Shown here: in pieces, positions 46,989-56,483 of the stretch
Position numbering within the stretch: position 1 is the stretch's first letter
Layout: each line of letters opens with the position of its first letter
NCBI GenBank assembly: GCA_003116975.1
Contig: BGKB01000231.1
Location: 1-64,000, forward strand
DNA length: 64,000 nt
Direction of reading: 5' to 3'
DNA from: Aurantiochytrium sp. KH105
Taxonomy: Eukaryota; Sar; Bigyra; Thraustochytrida; Thraustochytriidae
Notes under the pieces: model-generated
What the model saw: the letters and a program-made list of their open reading frames with translations, nothing else
What the model was told of the DNA's origin: nothing
Databases searched by the model: none
Translations under genes and position numbers: made by a program

Positions 46989-48140
46989 TGGTCGGTCGGT
47001 TGAAACGGAAAGAGGGAGAATGTGTGAGAGAGGGAGAATGAAAGAAAAAAGTGAATGATGTCAAGAAGTAAGAAGGCCCGGCGTGTTTGTTCTGCCTGCT
47101 GCATTTCCGCCTGCCTGCCTACCTGCCTCTGCCTCTGCCTCTGCCTGAGCCTCCGCTTCGTCTGCGGCTGCATGCACTGCGAATGTTGGCTTCTCTTGTT
47201 GCTCCCCGGGCCTGGCCTGGCCTGCCCTCTGCCAGCTGCTCCTTCCTCACCCTTGGCGCCTGCCTGGGGGAGGGCGGCGCGACCTGCCGCCCTCTGGCTG
47301 ACCGGCCGGCCGGCCCACGTCCATCCCGCAGCGGTGTGGGGGGAAGGGAGGGAAGGGGGGGTGAAGGGAAGGAAAGGAGAGAGTCGAGGCAAGCGTTGAG
47401 ATCCTCTGCCTCTAGCAGCAGTAGCAGCAGCAGCAGCAGCCAGCTGCTACGTGCGCAGCTGCAGCGCAGCGACAGCGACCTGGATGGCGAGGATCGGCTG
47501 TTCCTGACGCGTGCCGCGAAGTCGAGTCGAGTCGTTACTACTGCGATTCGCAGTCGCATCGCTGTCGGTCATGATGACGGAACGAACTCAGGCTGGCTGG
47601 CAGTGGCCGCGGCAAAATTTGAGGAGGAGGTGGGCGGGGGGGAAGCTGCGCCTCGCTGGCAGAGGCGCAGAGGCGCAGAGGCGAGCTCAACTGGCTTTGG
47701 CTTGGCTGTGTTGCGTCTTCGACCGACCAATGGCAAATGGTCGCCGCGAAAAAATTTGATCTTGCAGCATGATTGGCCGGCTGCTGGCTGTGCTGCAGCC
47801 ACCGCCACTGCCAGCCACCATGAACGAGCAGTATGATGCAGCGTGGCCAGCGAACACATAAATACCGCAATTGTACATTCCTTAAACTTTTATCCACCTT
47901 ATTTGGGTCGATCTCCCCACGGGATAATTTCAGAGGAGTAGAAGTATTGGAGTACAGCTGAGGAGGTTGTCAACTTGTCACCTTAAAGTGGTATTTACCT
48001 TTAAAATTTGAGTCTGTGACGGATAAATGGATTCTGTAGTGTGTGTTACATGCAAATTATTTTCCCGGAGTGGTAACAATTTACCCGAATTAGTCAGTTT
48101 AGGAAATAAGTCTGCACAATCAAACACATTCTTTATATAA

Positions 48141-48155
48141 AGGGGGGGGGGGGGG
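48141..48155 (+). repeat. 14-G homopolymer after a TATATAA motif
   Basis: An unbroken run of 14 G follows CTTTATATAAA inside an AT-rich island. It may be a true homopolymer or an assembly artefact; its length is uncertain for most sequencing chemistries. Confidence 0.9.
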
Positions 48156-49413
48156 TACCGAGCGAACGGGGAATTAAAAATATTTAAGGTGGGCCGATTC
48201 CTTGCATACTATCTGTATTTGGCTTATTTCTCCGGTCGCCATACTAATGAGACTCGAGTTTTTTCCGGTTTGGTCGCAGTGGGGTCGAGGTTACGGCAGG
48301 CTTTACTTCCGACTGCGCCCCCCCTCTAGGCCAGCGGCGAGCACCAATGGAGTACAGACCGGCGCAAGCGCTGACGCGAAAGCGTTCACCCATTCGCCTC
48401 GAGGCGTTGCAAAGCCGCAGAGGCGCATGCGTTGGCGGCCTTGCGGGGATCCGCCGTATTTACCGGTGCGGGACTTGCCGAAGAACCTTTTTGGGCCCTC
48501 GGCTCCCACATCTCCTCACATCGCTTCGGCTTTTTCTTTGCGAGGCGCCCCTCTGCGGGGACTTAGCCGTGGGGGCCGTCCGCATCCTTGCTATTCTTGA
48601 TCTAGTCAATATCATAGGACTCTTGGTCGGAGCTCTCGGCGAAATCCTGCCCCACTCCTCCGCAGTGCTCCCTGTCCGCGCGATGCTCGCTTGCTGGTCT
48701 GCTTGCCGCACCTCCCTGTCTCTCACTCTCTCTCCCTCTCCCTCCCTCTGGCATGCTCCCTTCTGACCTTTCCTGCCCAGCCTCGGCGTGGGTGTGAGGT
48801 GGACGCGGAGCGGTCGGTGCGGCGGCCCCACAGAGCCACTGACCTCGGAGGGCCGGCGATATCAATCGGGACAACCGGCTAAAAACGCCAACCGAAGAGG
48901 GCAGGTGGGGGGAAAGGGAGGAGGGTCGCTGCGGGCCCGTCAGAGGCCGGGCAGAGCTGCCATTGCACAGCGGCGACGCGCGCCAGGCCAGGGCGGGCAG
49001 CTTTGTCAGGCAGGCCTCCGCGCGGCCGTCGCGGGCACGGGGCTGTCGGGGCCGACTACTGGGTTTGGCTCGCCCACTCGCTCACGGTCGCTGGCCTCCG
49101 GCCTGGCCGGGGCCTGGCCGCGTCAAAAGGGCCGATTTGAGGGGCTGAGTGAGCGCGGACGTGGCAGTGGGCAGCGAGCAACCATGGTGAGCGAGGTAGC
49201 AGGAAAGCGAGCGAGCTTGCTTGCTTGCTTGATTGATTGGTTGCTTACCTCGCTCGTCGCGCGCAAGCGGGCCAGGGGCGGCAGCCAGACAGCCAGCCAG
49301 CCAGCCAGCCAGCCAGCTGCAGCGGCGGAGCTCCTGCCAGTTTTCACGAAGCTAGGCCGGCAAATTGGAGGCCGGCGGCGACCGAGGCCAGCGGGCGGCT
49401 CGAGGGAAGGTGC

Positions 49414-49415
49414 GA

Positions 49416-49511
<96 letters not shown>

Positions 49512-49512
49512 A
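49414..49512. repeat. (GAAA)n microsatellite, second array
   Basis: About 24 units, the same motif, orientation and length class as the array at 26709-26807. It lies about 1.1 kb upstream of the AP2-domain gene. Confidence 0.97.
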
Positions 49513-50617
49513 GGAAAGCGAGCGAGCGGGCGGTGGCGGGCGAGGGCAGGGCAGGGCGGGGCAGAAGCGGTGCAGGGCGGAGGCGGAAGCGCGGGACGGC
49601 GAGCGCAGAGGGGAGCGCAAAGCAAGGCGGGAGGCGGAAGGCCGCGGGCTGACGGCGGTATGCGACCGACGGCGGAGAGAGAGGGGGGCGGCGGACGGCT
49701 CGGCTCGGGCCGCCCTCGGAGCTGTTGTGGGGCGAGCTCCGCAGTGGTGTCTGGCTGGTGGAAGGGTTGCGGGCGCTGTGGAGGCGGTCCCCGCAGCGAC
49801 GCGGGGGAGATAGGCGAGTTTCTGCCGCGAGGCCCTGCTGAGGAAGAAGGGAGGGGAGAAGGGTTGAGAGGGAAGAGGAGCGCGCGAGATGGGAAAGAAA
49901 GGAGCGTCTGCGAGAAAGAAAAAAAAAGGAAGGAGAGAAAGAAAAAGAAATGAAAAAGAAAGAAAGCGAGAAGCGGAAAAGCAGAAAGGAGCGCTAACAA
50001 ACTCCAAAGGCAAGCAACAGCAGCGGCCGGCGCCCGCGAGAGGTCCACGCGGACGCAGCGAAGACGCGAGCGAGCGAGAGAGCGAGCAAGCGCGCGCAGA
50101 CCACGGCCGGCCTCGAGACCAGCCTGCCCGCGCGCGGACGCCCTCCCGCGCTCGCTCCCTCCCTCCCTCCGCCAGCCAGCCAGCCAGGCCCAGACCTGGA
50201 CGTGCCAGATCGGCAAATAAGGCGCCGAGGCAGCTCGACTTGGCAGCCCCTGGCTGGGCCCTGCCTCACCCAGCCGTGCAGCGTCTGCGCGCGAGAGGAT
50301 ACGTGGAAGGGCGCGCGCTCTGCGCGCCCGCGCACGGGGCCGGCAGGATCCGGCGCGCAGAGCGGAGAGGCGAAGCCTTGGGCGCCCGTCTCGCCCCCTT
50401 CTCTCCCTCTTTCTCTCTCTCGTCGGCGAATAGTGTGACAAGCAAGCAAGCGAGCAAGCAGGGAACAAGCGCCGGCCACCAGCACCGCGCCTGACCTCGG
50501 CTTCTCTCGGACTTTAGTGAACGCGGCTGGAGCCCGCGGCAGCCTGGCGTGCGTGCGTGCGTAGGAGCGTACGTACGTTCATAGGCCACGCGGAAGCAGA
50601 TCCCTTTTGGGAGGAGT

Positions 50618-51391
50618 ATGCAGACGCAGACGCAGACGACGAGCCAGGCTTTGCGGCATACGCAGAGCACGTCAAGCCATCAGCATCGAAACCATCAACA
50701 CCAACATCGGCAACGAAGCACGTCCAACGCACCAATGAGCTGCGTTGGCCCGCCCGTCTTTGAAAAGTCTAACTCGACACATGTTCCACACGATGCATAC
50801 CAAAATGCCGGCGTCGTGTGGAAGGCAACGGGAAACATGGTCAGCAACCGCCTCGCGGCCTATGATCGATCTTTGAGCGGAAAGAGCGTCAGCGACAGCA
50901 CAGATCGAGGATCGCAGGCCCCTGCGTTTACCGAACCGTCACAAACGTTCAACCATGACCAAATCCAGCGTTTGCAGCAGCTCCTCCAACAACAATTCGA
51001 GCGTCGCGGTCAGCCCTGTTCCGCACCAAGTTCACATCGAGACTCCCCGACCTCGCAAGACCAGCAGCAATCACAGCAACAACAACAACAATCACCACAA
51101 TCGCATTCGCATTCGCAGCCACAGTCTCAAGTTGTCATGATGCCCATGCAGCAACAAACGCCATCGCCGCAGCAACAATCAACGCCATCTCAACACTCGT
51201 CACCTCAGGAGCAGCCCTCGCCTGTTTTGCTTCCACAACAACAACAAGAGCAGCAACAACAACAGCAGCAGCCACCACCACCACCACCACAACAACAACA
51301 ACAAGGTGTATGGCAGCAGCAAACCATGCAGCAGCAACAACAACAGCAGCAACAACAGCAACAGCAGCAAACCATGCAGCAGCAGCAAACC

Positions 51392-51422
<31 letters not shown>

Positions 51423-52444
51423 CACTACCACCACCACCACAACAACAACAACAACAAGGTGTATGGCAGCAGCAACCCATGCAGCAGCAACCCATGCAGC
51501 AACAACAACAACAACAACAGTTCGCTTTTCAGCCTCAATCAAACTCTTCAAACTTTCAGGGCTTCCAAGAGGTGCAACAACAGCAGTTTCAGCCGTCGCA
51601 AACGCAAGGATTTCAATCGATGCCACAACCGCAAATGACCACCTTCTCGGGCCAACAGCCAATAAACTTTCAGGGCAACAACACTGGGATGATGCCTCAA
51701 TTCGTGCAATATCAGCCGCAAGGTGGAGAAGGAGGCCTCGTCATGAACGGTAACACCCCCATACAAGGGCAAAACGAGTATGGGGCAATGCCAAATCAAC
51801 AACAGTTTGTAATGGGCCCGGCCCAACAAATTTCAGTGCCGTGCGGATTCGTGAGCGTACAGAGCCCGCAGGGCGGTATCTATCTCGTTCCAGCATCCCA
51901 GCTGTCTCAGCAGCAAAACATGCCACAGAAGAGTCAGCAGCAACAGGCGCAAATTTATGCTCCCCAAATGATTTTGACATCCTCGCCAACAGGGCAGGTT
52001 GTCTTGCAACAACAAGGCCAGCAGTTCGTCCCTCAGCAATTCGCACAGATGATGCCTGTGACTGAACAAAAATTTAACAATCTCTCGGAGCATGACAGTC
52101 ATCACTCCGGCTTATCATCGGGTGCTACCAGCACACGCAAGGGCCACGAAGGCAGCGAGACGCAGATGCTCAAGCGAAAGCTGAATGATTTCGATCAAAA
52201 GGAAAAGACCGTATGGGCGTGCCCGAAATTACGAAAGTCAAAGCGAGGCTCTTCCAAATACCACGGGGTGACATGGCACCGACGCGATAGGCGTTGGATT
52301 GCCCGCGTCTGGCACGATGGTCGTATTGTCCACCTTGGTTCCTTTGTCCTCGAAGACGAGGCGGGGCGCGTCGTCACCGAGTGGCTCCGTGCAAATACCT
52401 TGAGTCCCAAGTCTCTTTCGTCCGACGAGGAGGGCGAGTTCTGA
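50618..52444 (+). CDS. Polyglutamine-rich protein with AP2/ERF-type DNA-binding domain
   Basis: 608 residues. The first 540 residues are Gln-rich, with poly-Gln and poly-Pro runs (about 145-310) coded by mixed CAA/CAG repeats, typical of a transcriptional activation region. At the C-terminus is an AP2-like fold: SSKYHGVTWHRRDRRWIARV, then GRIVHLGSFVLEDEAGRVV (about 545-590), matching the AP2 pattern SxYxGVxW...W.A.I...G...LG.F..E.EAA. A basic KLRKSKRG stretch just before it may add DNA contacts or a nuclear signal. It ends with SPKSLSSDEEGEF. AP2 domains are known outside plants, in apicomplexans and other protists. The start is uncertain: the first Met lies in low-complexity sequence. An overlapping frame at 50557-50763 also looks protein-like but lacks an ATG. 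Confidence 0.82.
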
Positions 52445-52825
52445 TTTGATCCGCATACACGCACGCACGCAGGCGCGCGCGCAGGCGCGCGCGCTGTGTA
52501 CAATGAAGGACGGCCACAAGAGGAGGAGACTTTTTTTTTGATGTCTTTGAATTCTATATTTCAGTGATCTGCTCTGGATCGTTGTGCATGCAACACCATG
52601 ATGTGAAGTGAAGAAGAACAAACAAACGGTACAAACAAACACACAAACGAGCGAACAAGCAGAATCCCCCTCTCCCCCCCTCCCTCCCCCAAAAAAAGAA
52701 AACACAAAGCAAAAAAAGTAAGAACAAAGAAAGAATTGAACGGTTTTCTCTCCTCTTTTCCTAGATTTTTTCGTTGACTTGACCTAGTTGTTTAATTCTC
52801 GGAAATGGAACGCCTAGCGCCCTTT
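52445..52825. other. Convergent 3' region, nothing seen
   Basis: Between the AP2 gene and the desaturase, tail to tail. It has CG/AC-rich short repeats at 52455-52495, then T-rich and C-rich runs. No supported gene. Confidence 0.5.
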
Positions 52826-54391
52826 TCAAGCCCGCGTCGCATGCTGCCACGCCTCATGCACCTCCTCGTTGCCAAGTTGACGAAGATGCTCAAGCATCTT
52901 CCAGTACGCAGACCACAGCGAGGCCTCGTGCTGATACGGAACGCCATACTCGGCACACGTAGACTCTACGACGTCCTGAATGTGATAGTACGTCTGATGG
53001 CTCAGGCCGGGGAACAAATGATGCTCAATTTGGTGATTGAGACCTCCGGAGAAGTGGTTCCAGAACCACGATCCCACACTCCAATTCACAGAAGTCTGAC
53101 ACTGTACGGCGGCCCAGTCGTCGAGCGGGACGGACTTGACCGCAGTGCCCGCCTTTGACGCCTGGGCAGAGGCCTCTTCGCGCGTCTCGTGCATCGGCGT
53201 GACACCGTGGAGCGTCTTGGGGGGCGCCATCGTTCCCTTCACCGCGTCCTTTGAAGCGTACGAGACGCCCTCAATGATGTGGTTCACAATGAACATGGTC
53301 GCGAGCACCTCGCCGCACGTGAAATGCGCAATAGCAAAGAGCTTGAGACCTTGCCACGGACCGAGCATATAGCAGGGAAGTCCAATCATGTACAGCACAG
53401 TTAGGGCTTTCATGATCCAGAAACGAGCCACGTACAAGGGGCTGGCGTATCTGCACTCGGCGTCGATCTGAAAGAGACGCTTGCGAAGGACCACGCCCAC
53501 ATCCTGAGTGACGACCTTGTTGATGGTCATGAAGCCAAAGATAAAGGGTCCATAAATGTGCTGGAAACGATGGTACCAGCGCTTTTGATGCCATGGGTGA
53601 AGACGCATCATCGGGTACGTCGAAAACACGTCCGGGTCGCTCTCCTGATCCGCCGTCTGTGTGTCCATCTTCTTGCCGCTCACCTTTTGCAGGCCATTGT
53701 CCTCCTCGATCAGGTTCGTGTACGGGTGGTGGCCGAGCACGTGCTGGAACTCCCACGTCATGCCACTGGCGCCGATCATATCCAGCGTCCAGCCAGCAAC
53801 CTTGTTCACCCATCGCGTCTGCGCAAAGGCGCCGTGATTGCCATCGTGCTGGATGCATGTGCCCACAAAGGCGGCAAAAACGCCCAGGGACATGGCTGCG
53901 AAAATGCCGCCAAAGGACGGGTCCAAAGTGCACATGAGGTACAAGGACGACCAAAAGCCCACGAGCAGGAGAAATGCCTTGGTCCACAGCTCGTAGCCGC
54001 CGCGCCGCGCCACGCCCCGCTCCTTGAGGCGCGCCACGACCCGCTCGCGCATCACCTTGTAGAAATCGCTGTTCCACGTGTAGTACGAGGCCGAGGAGAG
54101 GCCCGAGAGCGTCCGTTTTTCCTTCTCGTTCGCGCCTCCCTGGCCATCGGGAAGCTTGCCAATGCGATACTTGCGCAGCACCGCATCCGAGACGCCGCGC
54201 ACATGGTATGTCTCGTACAGCACGGTGGCTTCTTTGCCCGCGGCCAGCAAAATGATGTCGCCGCCCGGGTGGACGCTCGCAAACTTGGTCACATCGTACA
54301 CGTGTCCATGGATCGCGCACCAGGCGTCGTCCGGCTTGTTGTGCGCGCGGACCTTTTCAAACGGGATCTCCTCGTCGTACCCGACCGTCAT
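52826..54391 (-). CDS. Front-end fatty acid desaturase with cytochrome b5 domain, delta-4 type
   Basis: 521 residues from the ATG at 54391 ([11 protein letters not shown]), intronless; an upstream in-frame ATG at 54457 would add 22 unlike residues. The N-terminal cytochrome b5 domain has the haem motif HPGGD at 41-45. The three histidine boxes are HDGNH (182-186), HVLGHH (217-222) and QIEHH (454-458), the Gln variant being the front-end desaturase signature. Hydrophobic segments lie between and after boxes 1-2, as in ER desaturases. The overall match (TFKVHPGGD-type b5, [51 protein letters not shown]) is to the Thraustochytrium delta-4 desaturase that turns 22:5 into DHA (22:6). The regiochemistry is inferred from resemblance. 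It is the strongest taxonomic marker in the window. Confidence 0.93.
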   Translation of the reverse strand: MTVGYDEEIPFEKVRAHNKPDDAWCAIHGHVYDVTKFASVHPGGDIILLAAGKEATVLYETYHVRGVSDAVLRKYRIGKLPDGQGGANEKEKRTLSGLSSASYYTWNSDFYKVMRERVVARLKERGVARRGGYELWTKAFLLLVGFWSSLYLMCTLDPSFGGIFAAMSLGVFAAFVGTCIQHDGNHGAFAQTRWVNKVAGWTLDMIGASGMTWEFQHVLGHHPYTNLIEEDNGLQKVSGKKMDTQTADQESDPDVFSTYPMMRLHPWHQKRWYHRFQHIYGPFIFGFMTINKVVTQDVGVVLRKRLFQIDAECRYASPLYVARFWIMKALTVLYMIGLPCYMLGPWQGLKLFAIAHFTCGEVLATMFIVNHIIEGVSYASKDAVKGTMAPPKTLHGVTPMHETREEASAQASKAGTAVKSVPLDDWAAVQCQTSVNWSVGSWFWNHFSGGLNHQIEHHLFPGLSHQTYYHIQDVVESTCAEYGVPYQHEASLWSAYWKMLEHLRQLGNEEVHEAWQHATRA

Positions 54392-56483
54392 CGTCTTCTG
54401 CGCCTGGTTTTCCTCCCCCTTCTTTCTGCAACCATGGATGACGTCATCCAAGAGCACGCGCGATCGTTAGTTCTTTCATCCGATTCCTCATGCAGGACTG
54501 GGCCAAGGCGCAGCCGGGCGACCAGCCTCTCGTCGCTCGCTCGCTCGCTCGCTCACTCGCACGCACGCAAGCTCACTCGCACGCACGCAAGCTCACGCGC
54601 AAGCTCACGCGCAAGCTCGCGCGCAAGCTCACGCGCCCACGCTCGAGCTCGTCTTGCCGCACGAGGTACTTACCAAGTTGGCGAGGTTCTGGTTCTGCAA
54701 TCTCGTCGATCTTCCCTCACCGAGCCGGCCAGCCGTCCGTCCCGCCGACTTCGTTCGGCAGCCGCGCGGGGATCGACGTCGAGGCCCGCACGAGCTCGCT
54801 CCCGCCACGCGCAGCTGCAGCTCGCGGTGCGGTCTGCGGCCTTGTCGAGGCTGCTGCTGCTGCTTCTGCTGCAGCTGCTTCCCGGCGGAGACGGGGTCGC
54901 ACCCACCCGTGGCCGCTCCCTATCTTCTCTCACCTTGTCTCGGCTTGGTTACAGTTATGGGCAGGCCTATCTTCCCTGGGCGCGCGAGTCCTGAAAACCC
55001 GTCCGCCTCGAGCCGCGTCGGGCCCGCGCGGCGCGCGCTTCCGGGCTCCGCGGCGCCGGGACCCGAGCGGCGCGAGGGAGAGAGCAGCGGCGGCGGCGAG
55101 AGGAGGGGAGAGGAGAGGAGAGGGGCCCGGTGCGGCGACTTCGCTTCGAGGGCGAGGCCAGGGCACTTCACTTCGCTTCACTTCGCTTTCACGCGCGCGT
55201 CACTTCACTTTGGGAAAGGAGCAAATGAACAAATGGCAACGAGCTGTAGTTCTCGTTCACGGGGCCACAGGAGGAGGAGAAGCAGCAGCAGCCTGCTGAA
55301 AACGCGCGCCGCGCCAATCGTAATCTGCGGCAGACTCCGCACCACTCATTTGTAAGCTGGGATTGAATGCCGCGGTGTCTGGTTCGCCTTGCACGGGAAA
55401 AGGGCGCGAGGAGGGTGTGTCTGCTGGCTCGCCGCGGTGTGCGGAACGCATTTCAAGGGCGCTCTCGGCCTTTTAAATGTTTTATTACAAGACCCAATAT
55501 ATTTGCAATACTATACAAATTTATATTCCCTAGGTCTTGTAGGATATGAAACATATGCTCTACTGCGGGCGGCGCGGAGGGTCCCAGCGGTGGTGATTGG
55601 GGTTGCGCAGAGCTGATTTTATGCTGATGATCATCATGATTGATGATGGATCGCTTCTTCTTCGTCCATCCATGTGCACCGGCAGGTCGCAGCGCGCGAT
55701 TCGTGGAGGCGGTGGCAATTCTCCCAAGCTGGGAGAGAGGGAGGGAACCCACGGTTCGAGTCTCGCCCCTTGGATCCCTCCACACGGCACTGCGCTGCTC
55801 TGCCATGCTTGCCATGCTTTGTCATGCCCCCGCCATGTCGGCGACGACGGAAACGTCAGCCAGCAAGTTCTTTCCTCGAAGAAAAGGGCTGCGCGGCCCT
55901 AGATGCAGTGCCAAAGAGCCTGGTTCGCAGCCTTGCCGACGGAGATTGGGCCCGAGAGGGGCTGGCGGTGCACTAAACTGCGATGGACTCGAATCCATTT
56001 CTGTGCTTCAAGAGCTACAAGGTGGGATGGCAGCGGACGTAGCTCCATGCAGAGGCAGGAAATGGGATAGAAAATGGAGTCCCATGTGGGGGCAACAGGA
56101 TGGACACCTACGGAAATCGGATCCCGCCATGCCTTGCCTTGCTTTCCCTCGCCTCGCGGACTTTCCTCGCGGACGAGGCCCGGCCAAGGGACGAGACAAT
56201 GCCCTTTTGACTGCCTCGGAGCGCCCACGCTCATCCCGGGAGCGCTCCCACGCGCGCTCGCCCCTGCCATTCCACCTGCTCGACGGCCTGCCGGCGGCCC
56301 GTTTGCTCTTCGTCGTTTTCACCATCACCGCAACCACGACGCAAAGTTAGGGACCCAGCGGCGTGGACGGCGAGCGTGGCGCGCTCCGGGGAAACGTCGC
56401 CGCCCACGCATTGTGACACATTCGTCCGCACGTAAAGCGGCCCAAGTAAGGAAAAGAGGCCATAAAGAGGAGATTGCTCTGCA
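54392..56483. other. Divergent intergenic region, desaturase and kinase promoters
   Basis: 2.1 kb. Near the desaturase it is rich in GCTC/GCACGC short repeats (54530-54640). At 55485-55541 a 9-bp inverted repeat (TACAAGACC...GGTCTTGTA) encloses an AT-rich 39-nt loop, unusual in these GC-rich surroundings. The rest has no supported gene. Confidence 0.5.
55485..55541. repeat. 9-bp inverted repeat around an AT-rich core
   Basis: TACAAGACC at 55485-55493 and GGTCTTGTA at 55533-55541 are exact reverse complements. The 39 nt between them are mostly A/T. It could be a small hairpin, a protein site or the remnant of a small element. Confidence 0.6.

Larger units (their letters stand above)
45203..50617. 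other. Gene-poor 5.4-kb region, mixed composition
   Basis: The longest gap between supported genes. In order: TTTA-type repeats with an AGGCCTAGGCCT palindrome (about 45248-45303); an unresolved base at 45749; a GC-rich stretch with (GGCAA)n at about 46505-46548; a GATC/ATCGATT inverted repeat at 46962-46988; a C/T-rich stretch; an AT-rich island at about 47880-48240 with a 14-G run; a possible minus-strand gene remnant at 48386-48660; a GAAA array; then purine-rich upstream sequence of the AP2 gene. No complete gene could be supported. Confidence 0.5.

Noticed and set aside
47400-47836. Plus-strand frame with fairly mixed composition after a poly-Ser run
   Set aside because: Part of a longer repeat-rich frame, no domain, Arg-rich and Ala-rich ends; could not be told from chance in GC-rich DNA.
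50557-50763. Overlapping plus frame with acidic protein-like sequence before the AP2 gene
   Set aside because: Starts only at GTG and ends after 68 codons; no splice signal links it convincingly to the AP2 frame. Mentioned as an alternative 5' end only.
55740-55790. tRNA-like GGTTCGAGTC segment
   Set aside because: The flanking bases do not form a 5-bp T-stem or an acceptor stem, and no D- or anticodon arm fits upstream.
55974-56005. ACTCGAATCC segment resembling a tRNA T-loop
   Set aside because: Loop length and first base are wrong, and no cloverleaf can be drawn from the preceding 60 bases.
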